Source: Isoetes taiwanensis
Lineage: Eukaryota; Streptophyta; Lycopodiopsida; Isoetales; Isoetaceae
DNA length: 64,000 bases
Direction: 5' to 3'
Assembly: GCA_021234155.1 (NCBI GenBank)
Contig: JAJEKV010000086.1
Coordinates: forward strand, 1,488,001 to 1,552,000
Shown piece by piece: positions 1 to 11,657 of this stretch; positions within the stretch are counted from its first letter, which is position 1; every line of letters starts with the position of its first letter. A program made the translations under genes and the position numbers. The notes under the pieces were generated by a model that saw only the letters and a program-made list of their open reading frames with translations, had not been told where the DNA came from and searched no databases.

Positions 1-1370
1 CTACAAATTTCGGAGATTGACAAGTCTTTTGATGCTTGACTCAAAGCTAACTGCACCTCTTCAAGTTCCCTGATTTGAAGGTCAATGACTGCCTCAACAC
101 CTTCCTTTGCTGCACTTGATAGCTGTATTATCAAATCACGATACTTTTTTATTTCAGTGGCCAAACGAACCTGTTTAACTTCTAGATCTTTCATATTTTC
201 TCTTATGTCAAAGCACTTATCATCATGCAGTTGCAGTTCAAGTGTCAGTTTTGTGACACCATGTTCTGCATTTGCAATCCATTCCTTCAAGATCCTTGAC
301 ATTTCTATAATGCAAGAAGATAATTAGATTAAAAACATAACTAATTTAATGAAACTCAGATTGAATTAGATTACAAACATAACTTCAAGACAGACTTAGA
401 CTTAGACTTACACTTAGACTAAGGCTTACACTTAGACAGAATGACTGATTTAGACTGACTTAGACTTAGACAGACTTAGACAGGCTGACTTAGATGCTGA
501 CTTAGACTGACTTAGACTTACACTAACTTAGACTAAGACATACTTAGACAGACTTACACTTAGACTTAGATAGACTTAGACTGATTTAGACTTAGACAGA
601 ATTAGACTAGACTGACTTAGACTTGGACAGACTTAGACAAAATTAGACTGACTCGGATTAAGACAGACTTAGACAGAGTTAGACTGACTTAGACTTAGAC
701 AGACTTAGACAGAATTAGACTAATTTAGACTTAGACAGACTTAGAGTTAGACAGACTTAGACTTAGATTAAGACTTAATTAGACTTACACTTGAAATCAG
801 ACTAAGAATTACTATGACAATGGAGCTAAGAGAATAAATGAATATAAAAAACTAGAGTTGAATAATACCTGGATTTTCTGTTGCATAATTGGCATCATTT
901 GTCACGTTGGAGCTACCAAGGTTTTGTGAAGTTAACTTATGAAGAACCAGCGGTGCAGTCGGAGACAAACCCACTGGAGGAGTAACGTTTACCGTGCCAC
1001 TTTCTAGCTCATCATCCACATTGTTTGCAAGTGCTCTACTTTTTGAAGCTGATTTTGCATGCTCATAGAAGCTCATCCAGTCTATTTCACGCCCATTACA
1101 ATGTAACAGAAATGCCATTGCCAGTGCTTGGGGTACCTGCCCTCCTAAAACCTTGGTTCGATCATGTATTTTGTTGTATAATGACAAGAATTCTTCCTTC
1201 TTGTTTTCCTTTAATAATTTGAACCTGTAACAAGCCTTTCCATTTACCTTCGGACCCCACATCTTCCGCATGTCATTATCATCAACATGCCTTTCCGATC
1301 TATACAACTCTTTATAGGTAAAGCCTTTGTCACTCAAATCGGGAATCGCATGATTTGGAACCGCTTCCAT
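1..1370 (-). CDS. Unidentified coiled-coil-tailed protein, partial (two exons, runs off left edge)
   Basis: I do not recognise this protein. Exon A is 1370..869 and exon B is 304..1, still open at the window edge. The join is supported by a donor (CCAG|GTATT) at 869/868, an acceptor (TTGCATTATAG|A) at 305/304, and an uninterrupted phase-1 frame that reads ENPEMSRILKEW across the junction. Exon A encodes about 167 residues, including KMWGPKVNGKACYRFKLL and a Ser/Pro-rich stretch. Exon B is rich in Glu, Lys, Leu and Gln with heptad-like spacing (IRELEEVQLALSQA), suggesting a coiled coil. The ATG at 1370 is the first Met, but the frame stays open upstream to an acceptor-like CATTAACAG near 1391, so the true start may lie further up. 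The intron holds the CTTAGA-type satellite. It could be a host gene or an accessory transposon gene. Confidence 0.55.
380..790. repeat. Degenerate CTTAGA/GACTTAGACAGA satellite
   Basis: About 400 bases consist of variants of a hexamer (ACTTAG) and a decamer (ACAGACTTAG) repeated dozens of times with substitutions. The block lies wholly within the intron inferred for the flanking minus-strand gene, between its donor at 868 and acceptor at 305. No coding potential is seen. Confidence 0.9.
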
Positions 1371-1426
1371 GAGATCACAAGCTGATGACCTGTTAATGCA
1401 ACTTTACATTAGATTTCTGACAACAT

Positions 1427-1926
1427 AATGAATACAATTGCAATATAAGGACAAAAGAAATACTATGGTCTAAGAGGTGCATCTATTGCCTATCTATAAA
1501 AGACTGCATCTATTGCCTATCACAACAAATTATCAAAACTGACCTGTCTCCTGCCTCATAAATCAGCATCACAACCTTAAGGGTTCAGGCTTACCATGAT
1601 TAAAGCCTTACATCTATCACATAAAATCTAAAGGAAGAAATAACAATGTAGGAAGTTTTATACGATGCCATTTTGTCAGATTACTTTCCCATTCTAAATT
1701 CCCGTTCTTCTTAGTATTGCATCTTGCACAAAGAATGAAACTACCTGTAACATACATGATGGCAAAACAGAAAATTGAGATGAGTACATACTTTTCTTCA
1801 AGTATTTGATTCGGTGGAGAGCTAGAGAGGCCGAAATGTTCAATATATAACATAACATTATAACATGAAATACAATGGCAATATAAGAAGGACAAATAAC
1901 AAGAAATATTAATTGGTCTAAAGGTT
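1427..1926. repeat. Local direct duplication (two diverged copies)
   Basis: Copy A (about 1427-1477) and copy B (about 1862-1926) share the order ATACAAT.GCAATATAAG, GGACAAA, AAGAAATA and TGGTCTAA. A shorter phrase, TTATACGATGCCATTTTGTC, recurs near 1658 and 2056. The phrase GAGAGCTAGAGAG.CCGAAA occurs near 1820, 2137 and 2174. This looks like local segmental duplication. No gene is seen between 1391 and 2540. Confidence 0.6.
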
Positions 1927-2588
1927 CTGTTGAGAAGCATGGAGATGTATGCAAACATTGCAAGAGCAAGAAATCAAAATGGTAGAGTAGAGCTAACAAA
2001 AGGTCATATAAATTCAGAGCAAATATACCTGCAAATAAAGAAATTAATTCAGAGCTTTATACGATGCCATTTTGTCATGGCGAAAGGGAAACCTGAGAAG
2101 CGTGCATACCTTGCAGCAAAGTACAGTTATGAAGAGAGCTAGAAAGACCGAAATGAGGTAAACCGTGCAGTGGAGGAGAGCTAGAGAGTCCGAAATGAAA
2201 ATTCCCTCCCATTCTCGTTTCTTGCTATTTCCTCCCGAACCGGATCCCTCCTTTTCCCCTTAATTTTCGCAAAATTCAAAATACAACCTAACAAACCCAC
2301 TACGTTTTTAACTATTTTTGTAGTTAGAAATTCGACTTTTTTGAGACACTATATTGTGCTTTGACCCAGAGGATGGTCGAGTTCCAGGGGGAAATGTATG
2401 ATCTACGCATGCAAGGGGGGTTCACATAGTTTTGGCCGTACAAACCACGTGAGTGACCCGAAAGGGTTTGTTTTCCCCTTAAATCGTACATATACTCATA
2501 TCTAGAGGTAGTTTTTTGGGGTTTTTAGGGCGATTTTGGCACGCAGGTGGCATACCCCCTATATAATAGGTGCATCCCCCAGGTACGC

Positions 2589-3287
2589 ATGCAGATGAAA
2601 CAGACAAGTACCAGCACAGGGGCAGCACCATCACCATGCCCAATACTTGAGGCAGAGGTTGCACAGGGAATTAGACGGGTCCTTCGCGAGGAGAAGGACC
2701 GCCAGTCTCGTCGGCTGAACATTGTGGTTCGGGGCTTGCCTGAAGAACAGGGGGAAGATCTCCCAGCTAAGCTCCATGTCCTGGTATTGGCAAGGCTCCA
2801 ATTGCAGCACTTGACAGTAAGAAACCCGACCAGAGTCGGAGGGCCAAGCATGAGACCCCGACTAGTTAAACTCACAGTGCTCGACCAGGCATCGAAGACG
2901 TTGATGATGCAGCGCGCTACTCGCTTGAAGGGGACATCGATGTACTTAGACATGGATCTGACCCCGACTCAACAGAAGGAGAGGCAGGAGGAGTTCACAA
3001 AGATTAGACAGGTCAGACAGGCAGGGGGATCGGCATGCCTGGTGAATGGCAAGATGAAGGTATTTGTGCCTCCACGGCCAACAGTGGCAGAAGCGGCGAC
3101 CAGGGGACCAAGCACTTCTGGATCCCCCACATCCAGAATGGTGAATCACACACAGCAGCCAGGACCAAGTACCCGGGCACCACCCACAGCAGTAGAGCCG
3201 GACATGAGAGCCCCGACACCTGCCAATGGCCCAACTCCTATAGCCTCCATGGGGACTGGGGCAGGGCAGTCACCACAGACAGCATAG
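2589..3287 (+). CDS. LINE ORF1 protein (nucleic-acid-binding, RRM-like)
   Basis: The frame is open for 232 codons from the ATG at 2589. The N-terminal part is charged and helix-prone. Around residues 40-140 there is an L1-ORF1p-like RRM pattern: RRLNIVVRGLPEE at its start and a basic strand with MQRATRLKG near its end, followed by LTPTQQKERQEE. The C-terminal third is Pro/Thr/Ser-rich low complexity. ORF1 proteins of this type bind the element RNA in the retrotransposition particle. It is the only intact reading frame of this copy and lies directly upstream of the ORF2 endonuclease region. Confidence 0.7.
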   Translation: MQMKQTSTSTGAAPSPCPILEAEVAQGIRRVLREEKDRQSRRLNIVVRGLPEEQGEDLPAKLHVLVLARLQLQHLTVRNPTRVGGPSMRPRLVKLTVLDQASKTLMMQRATRLKGTSMYLDMDLTPTQQKERQEEFTKIRQVRQAGGSACLVNGKMKVFVPPRPTVAEAATRGPSTSGSPTSRMVNHTQQPGPSTRAPPTAVEPDMRAPTPANGPTPIASMGTGAGQSPQTA

Positions 3288-3299
3288 AAAGAGTGCCTT

Positions 3300-3790
3300 C
3301 GAATTGTATTGTGGAACTGTAGGGGATTTCCCTGGAAGCGCGGCGAGGGCATTGCTGAAATTGCTACAGGCATGGACATCATCTTCTTGCAAGAGACATG
3401 GGAATATAGTGGTCATCTGTTACCGGACATCCCAGGGTACCATCATTTCTCACTGGCCAATGAGCGCCATGGCAAGTGAGGGTATGGAGGGGCCGCATGC
3501 TACTTCAAAAATGCTATAGCATCCACAGTCTCACTCCACAAGGCTGATAGACTCAACCGCTACCTGTGGATACGAGTGCTGCAGCCTCACCATCGCCCAC
3601 TGTTTATCGCAGGATGTTATATACCCCATGAAACTTCTAAGTTCTACAGGGTTCATCAGGCAGATATAGATGTGCATATGCCCTATAGGGAACCATATGA
3701 TGACATAGAGCAGTATCGCCAGGAGGGTCACGTGTTTTTATTGGGAGATTTCAATGCACGTACGACACAGTGGCAGTCGGTCACCTTTTA
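3300..3790 (+). pseudogene. LINE ORF2, endonuclease domain (broken)
   Basis: Pieces in two frames spell an endonuclease/exonuclease/phosphatase domain. WNCRG and then LQETW lie at about 3310-3400 (with a stop after NERHGK near 3478), followed by RYLWIRVLQPHHRPLFIAGC and LLGDFNARTTQW up to 3776. These correspond to the N, E and DxN metal and catalytic motifs of LINE endonucleases that nick target DNA. Frame changes and stops mean no functional protein is made. Confidence 0.75.
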
Positions 3791-4419
3791 AGGAAATGCT
3801 GACTCCAACCCACTTTGGCTAGAAACGGAGGCATCCCAGCATGCAAGATGCTCCCAGGATACAGTCTCCGGAGCCTTCGGAAGAGAGTTGGTCCAACTAT
3901 GTCAGATCTTGACATGGTGATCTGCAATGGTATGCTCAGATGGTCGCGATCAGGGACCTTCACTTGCAGAAGCGACGGGGGCGATGGTGGAGCCAGCGTG
4001 GTGGACTATCTCCTAGCTCCAGTGCCAGATAGATTTCACGACAGGCACAAGATCAAGAGATGAAGAGACTTTGTCAGACCACTACCCACTTTATGTCACT
4101 TTGGATTGGAGGCACTCAATGGCGTGGCCACAGGACAGGCGCCCTCGGGGTTTGGGATACACCTCAAACTATCAGAAGCAAGCAGGATATGAGGTGGCGC
4201 TTGAACGTGAGCTATAGGGGATTGATGCCCTCTATACATTGCATGATAAGTGTGAATGGTTGGTGAAAGCCTTACTCGCAGCAGCCAGTGAATGCTCTGC
4301 AATTCCCTCAAAACCCCTGGTTTGACGCTGAATGTAAGGCTGTAAAGAGTAGATCCACAGCTCCGGCAACAGGCCATTAGGGACTATAAGGCATTCTTGA
4401 AATCCAAAAAGCATCGCTA

Positions 4420-5521
4420 ATGTTTGATCTACTGATGACTGAGCCAAAAGCCTTTTGGCGTAGAGTGTTATATAAGAGGAATCAACCACCTGGCAATGTT
4501 ACCTCAGACCAGTGGAGACAGCGGTTGGAGGAGTTGTATAACCCCCCAGGAGCAATCGCTGACGCACCAGATCAGCTAGGAGAAACACTACAGCTTTTAG
4601 AGGAGGACATCCACCAGGGTCTTAGGCATCTTGCTATTGGTAAAGCAAAGGACTTGCAGGGACTTCAGGCCGAGCTGTTGAAATGGGGTGGGCCAGCTTT
4701 ACTCGGGCCTTTGACAGGGATAATCAATCAGGCCATCAGAGAGGGCCTCCCGCAAGAATGGATGGTTAGCAAGGTCACCCCTATTCATAAGACGGGAAGC
4801 AGAGATGACTCCACCAACTACCGTATGATCATAGTCAACCCGTTACTCGCAAAACTTCTAGCAGATGTGCTATGGGCGGAGGAAGCTGGAGTACGTGCAG
4901 TTGGCCAGGCAGGTTTCCGCCCTGCCCACTCCACGAGTGATCATATTTTTACTCTCAGAATCCTTATGGAAGCTAGCCGCAATGCACGACATGACTTGTA
5001 TTGTTGTTTCGTGGATTTTAAGATGGCATATGATACGGTCCCTCGGGACCTGTTGTGGCAACGCTTGCAGGAGCTACATGTCCCTCTACCGGCTCTATGA
5101 CGGAATAAATGCCACTTTGTCTGCGTCAGACCACCGGGTGAACAGCACCATAGGTGTTAAACAGGGATGCCCGTTATCTCCAACGCTTTTTGGACTCTAT
5201 ATTGACAAGTTGGAGACTTGGATGCAAGAACATGGAGGTGGTGGCCCGCAGTTGCCAGAGGCATATACAGTAAAACAGTTGCTCTATGCAGATGATCTGG
5301 GCTTATTGTCCCATACAGCTAGGAGTATGCAGGAACATTTGGATGCTCTCAGTCAATTCTGTGACATAGCAGGAATGACAGTCAACCAGCGGAAAACCAA
5401 GCTGTTGCCAATCCTGTCTGCGCAGCATGATATCCCAGACTTCTATTACAGAGGACAAAGGATGGAAGTTGTAAGGACCTTTAAGTATCTGGGAATCGAT
5501 TTCTCTGCTAACATGCTATAG
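4420..5521 (+). pseudogene. LINE ORF2, reverse transcriptase domain (one frameshift)
   Basis: Two overlapping frames (4420-5100 and about 4865-5521) join near 5085 to give a continuous RVT_1 domain. Visible motifs in order are NYRMIIVNPLLAKLL, GQAGFRPAHSTSDH, CCFVDFKMAYDTVPRDLLW, then after the frameshift GVKQGCPLSPTLFGLYIDKL, the catalytic LLYADDLGLL, and FKYLGIDF. The shift falls where LQELHVPL changes frame. The domain lies downstream of the endonuclease region, as expected for LINE ORF2. It would copy element RNA at the nicked target, but is inactive here. Confidence 0.85.
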
Positions 5522-6039
5522 GATGACTGTGTAAAAAGAAGGGTCAGCGCGGGATGGAAAGCGCTGTATGCAATGCAGAATAGCTATTACAGAATAGATC
5601 TCTGCGATTAGGCACGCAAAGCACACCTGTTCCGAGCACTCGTGGAACCAGTATTGCTGTATGGGGTAGAGGTCTGGGGGCCAGCGGTTAGCAAGGGTAC
5701 TTGCGATAAGCTAGAGAGGTACAGAAGGCTTTCCTGACATATAGCCTAGGCGTCAAGGACACGGTGCCTTATCCGATTTTGCTGTCTTCCTGTCCGAGCT
5801 CTGTTATTGGCACAAGGGCCACAACGTATGAAGAGAGTGTGGCAGGAGCATTGTAGGGGATGGTTCGCAAGATGGTCCATAGACTATCAACACGTTATGG
5901 ATAGTTGGATATCGCGGAGCAGGAGCTGCATTTGAATGAGCGCTTTGCTGCCTCTCTGTGGGATGCGCCGACTCTTGCAAAGCCCAAAACAGAGCACTAC
6001 CACAGGCAGGTTAATCCGTCGCGTGAACATGGCTCCCAC

Positions 6040-6385
6040 CAGTATTTGAAGGCACACATCTCTACCAAGAAACGGAATAGCTGCAATAAGGACAGGGTCC
6101 CACCATCTCAGAATTGAGACAGGCCGCTGGGGTACAGATGGAGGGCAGGGAATCCCCCGGCATGAGAGATTATGCCAGTGCTGTCACATGCAGATAGTAG
6201 AAGATGAACACCATGCTCTACAGGAATGCCCAGCATATGCACACATCCGAGCAGCTCATGCCGATCTCAGATGCTCTGAGATAGCAATTCATCAACTACT
6301 GGCTTCGCCGATGGTTGCACATCTTGCATCCTACATTCTGCAAGTCTCCACCGTCAGGGAGTCCCTCACAGCACATGGAATTTGA
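6040..6385 (+). pseudogene. LINE ORF2, C-terminal zinc-knuckle-like region
   Basis: The end of ORF2 reads, with frame changes, HHLRIETGRWG, then RLCQCC and VEDEHHALQECPAYAHIRA. The Cys-x2-Cys ... His ... Cys spacing recurs in the copies at 13.7 and 54.8 kb and, decayed, at 48.3 kb. It is likely a nucleic-acid-binding tail, a function inferred from similar Cys/His tails on other LINE ORF2 proteins. The 3' untranslated region and the simple-repeat tail follow. Confidence 0.7.
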
Positions 6386-6597
6386 GCGCCCAGATAGGGC
6401 CTCTGAACGCCTACTACAAGGGTTTTTCCTCCCACATGGGGGGGCTTTTCATCCCAGTGGTAGAGATACATTGTACAGGGTTTCTGTGGTTTTCTTTTGT
6501 GTTTGGAAACTTTCCGCTATATTGTATCACCGTCTCATAGCCCAGTTGGCCTCCATGGACGTTAAAATATACTTCCTTTCTTCCTTCCTTCCTTCTT

Positions 6598-9500
6598 AGC
6601 ATATTAAAGACCGCTTGCAAACCACAGTGGTCTAGCTTAAATTCTGCTAGCATAACGAGTATAGTGTATAGATTGCGTTGCCTTTGCACATCAAACTTGC
6701 TTTCATGGGGTTTCTTGCTTCCGTTTTTTATAAGTTATATGTATATCTTTGTGACGCATTATATGATATTGGATGAACTATGCTAGAGGCAAAAGGAACA
6801 TTTAGTGGGCCTCATGGTGATATACATGTTGCTTATAATGCAATATTTTAAATGTTGCATCTTCAACATTTGACCTTGCTATAATAAAGTTGATCCTGCT
6901 GCAAAAGATCAAACATGAACATCTGCAAGCCATTCGCCTTTTCCTAAATTTGGAGCACCGTCTCCGTGGATTTGATGTAATGGGATTTGTATTTCCAAAT
7001 TCGGTTTCAAACGTATTGCATGCCAAACTAACAAGGAAACTCAAGTTTCAAGGGCATGCACAGAACCATTGATAGATCAAGTAAAGGATATAGAATTCAC
7101 ACAGCATGGAACTAATGAATCTATGGAATATGGAACACTGACAATATCTGGAGAAGTGCAACTTTTTGGAATAAAGATGAACCAGCTTTTTAAACATGTC
7201 AATTCGCAGGATTATTGGAGCTACTAGTAGATATTAACTATGTCCTCCAGAATTTGGCAATTTTGCAAGTATATTAATGGGGAAGCTCTAACACATGAAA
7301 TGATGGAAGCATTAGTTGCACATTTACAAATTACCATTGTTGCATTAAAGAAAGCAAACAACTAACCTACTCCCGAATGTCATCACTGGGGCAGCTTAGA
7401 AGTTGAAGAAAGATGGGTACAGCCCCATGTTCCATCACTATACTTGTATATTTAGATGTTCCTGATGCAATATTGCTAAGAGTCCAGGCTGCTTCAAACA
7501 GCAAGAGTCATAAATAAATTCTAAGTAGGTGAACAAACAGTAACTGGCTTCCGTAGAACTACTGGCTCTCAAATTGTCTGCACAAAAGTAGTCTCTTTGC
7601 AGCCTCTCATTTTTTGAATAAAATGTATCTAATCTTTGCAAAACAAAAGCTAGGAACTCAACACAGTACCTCATCCTCAAATGCCAGATGCCTTCGGATA
7701 AAGGCCATTTTGAAGCATGTCCGCCTTCCAGCATTCGGCTCACAATCCCTTTTTGTCACAAACATTTCAATATCAGAAGAAAAATAACCCATAATTTAAC
7801 TAGAATGGAATAAATAAAGGATGCAAATTTACTATAGGAAAGATTAATCCGGTGCTACCCTGGACTGCAAACACAAACTTAAAATCATAAAAACATGAAC
7901 TGCTTACTCATTAAATGTTTCATCTGTGCATGGTCAAAGGATTTCTTAAGATGAGTTGCATGCAGCTGCACATAAGGTGCCAAGGAGTTATTGGCTTAGC
8001 TTCTCTATTGATCAGGAAGAAACTTTGAAAGTGCAGGAGCTACCGACATGTTTCCAATTTATGTGGATAGTAAACAAAGGCAGTCATAGGTGTGTAAGCA
8101 GCCACTAATAGGATTGTTACCAGAGACAGTCAGACTTCTCCTTTGGTAGGAGCTAGCGCAACATGCTATGTCATATAGAAAACAAGATACATGTTACTGT
8201 AGCAGAGGCAGGTGCAGATCCTCCACATCCTTCTCTTTTGCTTCTGCAATATCGTGCAAACAGAAAAGAACGAAAACTGAGATGCAAAAGGTGCAAATTT
8301 TAAAACCCTTTACACATGGTTTTTGCAAGAAAGAATTTTAACTTCAGGAGCAAGAAAAACAATTTTGCTGGCTTAATAATAAAATATAAGCAAACGAACT
8401 AGTATAAGTAATTTGTCATTCCAAACCCAATCTTCATGTCAGACTGATAAAAAAGATTAAAAAAAAAAGCCTCTGTTGCTTTGAAAGAAGAGAACTTACT
8501 TAGAAGTAAATTTTGAGCTTTCTGGCCTCATCAACACCAGCATCAGCATATACAGTCTATTAAAATGTGCATCTTTCTTTTCCCTGAATCGTCTGTTTTT
8601 CCTTTAGAACATTCATGTTCGCAAAGCAAAACTTTGCTCTCAGAGATGCATCGGACCCATGGCTCTATATATGGAACGCAATTACCACTTCTGGGGCTAA
8701 AAAGAAGTGTGCACTTTTATCATATTTTGTCACATTCCAAGCATAGAGATGTCGAGATCCTGGATGAAGGAAAAAGAAGTAATTTTGGCAGTCACAAGAT
8801 TACGTTGATCGATGTCTTACAGTTTTAAAGCCCATTTTCTTCCGCCGCCAATCCTGACACTTATGTACGCTTGCGAATCCTTTGAAGTCTTCAACCTATA
8901 ACTTTCTAAGCTTCATAGAATACAATGATTTTACACCAGAAAAAGCTTGCATCGCTTTGAGCAACATCTCAAGTCTATGAATCCACGGAGAAGATAGAAG
9001 CATCTGCATTGAAATTACGAGGCCTGGTATATGAAATTGGGGCCAAAAGTAAGAAATAGATGCAAGTTAACGGCCCACAAGAAAACTCTCTGCAAAGGAC
9101 AATGCAGATAACCTTAGTAGAGATTCCGTGATAGATCGGGCAATCTAGTGTAATCAGGTGAGGCTGCAAGGAAGATTCAATTCCACAGAGTCAGCACGGA
9201 AGGCCACGAAAAGATGTGAATGGAGATTTCTTAGCTTGAAAGGCCTCTTCTCATTTCGTCATCTATTTTCTTGACTTTTCTAATTTCCGTGGCCATGGAT
9301 TTAGAAAAGGCAAGATCTAACGGTGTAAATCTAGCCATACCAATTTTTGCTGACGTGGAACTGCTATGTGGATAGGCTAGAATTGCAAGAAAGGCTATAG
9401 GCTTGGTTAGGCTGGTGTGCTAAAAAGAAATAAAATTGATTATGCCTGCGAGAAATATTTAGGACTTATTGGAGAGATGGTTCTGCTTGGGTCATTATAT

Positions 9501-9810
9501 AGGAGAATGAGAATGGAGATTCAACTTGCAAACTATTGTTGCAAAAAAGGCAGGAGGAGCAAAAGATATCAAAATTGACAAGATGAGAGATATATTTCTA
9601 CCATCTACTCTTCTACCCTCGATAGTGGTAAAGTATATTCAAATATTGGAGTGAAGAAAATGAGTAAAACTGAATTAGCAGTGCACATTTAAAATGCTGC
9701 CACTTTGAACATTCTCCAAGTCTACTTAAGTTATCCCTTCAAAAGGTGCACATGTGCGTTCTATACGCATGAATGAATAAGAGATCCTAGGGGATTCACA
9801 TGTATTTATG
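6598..9810. other. No recognisable gene (3.2 kb)
   Basis: AT-rich sequence with scattered short open frames (for example 6890-7072 plus, 7438-7743 minus and 8565-8828 plus) that show no recognisable domain and no convincing splice-linked partners. I see no RNA gene or clear transposon ends. Confidence 0.5.
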
Positions 9811-9964
9811 TTGAAACTTTCTGTTTTGGTGTGTTATAAAAGATGTTGTTCTTTTAGTTTGAAAACAATTAAAAATTCAAAAAACATTGGCAAGTTCATA
9901 AATAACATATAAACCAATCAAATATAGCACAAATGCCATAACACACCAAAACAAAAAGTTTCAA
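9811..9964. repeat. Small inverted-repeat (hairpin/MITE-like) element
   Basis: The arm at 9811-9837 and the arm at 9938-9964 are reverse complements over 27 bases with a single mismatch. Each contains GTTTTGGTGTGTTAT or its complement. They enclose about 100 AT-rich bases. The layout suggests a short non-autonomous DNA transposon or foldback remnant. No target duplication was established. Confidence 0.7.
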
Positions 9965-11657
9965 TTTTTGTTTTTTTCTGATACAAAGCGTCCACGATAA
10001 CATCATCTCTTCAATATCTTCATAAAAACTTAATGCCATGGAAAAAGGGCCTTATACCTCATCAAATCCCGGAGAGCGCTTTCCAAATTGCTCAAAATGG
10101 AGTCTGAATTCAAAAGTTATGATAAAAAAAACATATTACAATCAAATCTGCATGGCATGCACTTTCCGGATTGAGAAGTACAAAAAGTGGGTATCTATCT
10201 TGATATATTTGGGTCAACTCATATGCCAATGGAAAGCACTCTATATAAGCTTTCTAAACGGTCCAAGATCATTTGAATCTCATGAATGCGTAGAAACAAT
10301 TGACATTCTCTCTCTAGTGCTTCTCTTCTTTTGCTATTTTTAGTGACCTCTCATAAAAATCTTATTTTTGATCAAAACCTTTTTTTCCAACCAAAATTTT
10401 GTAATGACATATGCGATCTTGGGGTCATATAAGAACCCGTTGTTACCAGAAAATCCCTTTTCATATGTTCCATCCATCGTCTACTCTATAGTATTTCTAC
10501 GTAAAGTTTTTCTTACAAAAGAATAATTTAACTTTGTCTTTAATGATTCTTATGAATATTGAAACACACCCAAGCATATACATATGGCTTGAAACATGTG
10601 GATGAGAAGGGTCTGTGCTCGTCCCTGCAATATCAAATAGAAATTCACGTAAGCTAGACAATGAGTGTTAATCCTCTTAAATTATCATTCATTTATTTTA
10701 GGATTATGTCTAATCCAAAATGGCACCAGATAAGCATTATTTTCAGGGCATTTAGCGTTGTTGAAGTACTTTTTTGTATTTACAAAACCATAGTGTGTGT
10801 TGCATATTTCTTTATCTTTTTGCACTAATTCCAAATAAGGCAAGAGAATTACTTCTTGTTTAAATTAACGACAAGAAATCATATATTGTGGCCTAAATCT
10901 AAACATGAAGTTATGTATTCAATAATCTATATTTAAATTAAAGTAGACCCCTACCATGTTCTTACAATCAGTTTGTAGTTCCCCTATATTCATGTACAAG
11001 CCCGTCCACAAGTGCCTCTCGATCGAATTGTCTATGTAACTGGGTAGTTTAGTGTTTTCATGGATAGAATTTTGAATTTATGTCTCTGTGGCATCTGGTC
11101 AACAACTGGATTGACCATATTAGATAAGTTTGTACTCCCATCCTCGTAAGTCAGCTCTGCATCACAAAACTTCCAGGCAAGGAAAAACAACTCGCCATAA
11201 CCCATTTTGTAGCCCAACTTTATCTTTTTATAGCATCCTGCATCAACTCTCGGAAGTAACTTTGTGATGGCTTTCTAATGATTTATTATTAATATTTGCG
11301 GTAGCATGATGAAAAATAGAAATGATAGTATTCATCTCTCAATGGCTTCTTAACTTGGATGTTTCTCGCATGATAAGCATAAACCGCCATGCGGTGGATT
11401 ACGTTTGCTGAGGACAAGCATAGTTGCAAATAAGAAGGCTTTTCATTTTAACAAGTTACGTCTAGTGCATATATAGGCATGATAATTATGATTTTTACAA
11501 GTTATAATTATAATTATAATTCCGAGAGAGATACTGTGTAGGCCATGATGATCTATATACCGTTGTCACTCAACAACTGCTGCCTTAACTATAAGTCAAA
11601 CAAAACAAGAATCTACATCATAAATAATCAAGGAATGATATGAAAAGATGGACTTAC
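9965..11657. other. No recognisable gene (1.7 kb)
   Basis: AT-rich intergenic DNA. I looked on the minus strand for the missing C-terminal exons of the purple acid phosphatase and did not find them. The open frame at 11032-11217 minus does not resemble that family. A phrase near 10090-10140 (GCTTTCCAA, then AAAAGTTATGATAA) loosely resembles 31280-31330 and may mark a dispersed repeat. Confidence 0.45.

Larger units (their letters stand above)
2547..6597 (+). mobile_element. LINE (non-LTR retrotransposon), decayed, nearly full length
   Basis: One element in the plus direction: ORF1 (2589-3287), an apurinic-type endonuclease region (about 3300-3790), reverse transcriptase (4420-5521) and a C-terminal zinc-knuckle-like region (about 6050-6385). 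The 3' end reads TGGACGTTAAAATATA and then a TTCC simple repeat up to about 6597. ORF2 is broken by many stops and frameshifts, so the copy is dead. The 5' boundary is uncertain, probably within 100-200 bases upstream of 2589. Three other copies in the window (13.7, 48.3 and 54.8 kb) share the C-terminal region, which argues for one family. Confidence 0.85.

Noticed and set aside
380-790. CTTAGA-type array considered as a telomere-like or CRISPR-like repeat
   Set aside because: Not TTTAGGG, far too degenerate, with no spacers; the organism is a plant, so CRISPR is not expected.
852-868. Read-through end (GIIQL) of the first minus-strand exon as a true C-terminus
   Set aside because: The splice donor CCAG|GTATT and in-frame continuation at 304 give a better explanation.
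11032-11217. Minus-strand open frame tested as the phosphatase C-terminal exon
   Set aside because: No match to the conserved C-terminal motifs of purple acid phosphatases and no suitable splice junction.
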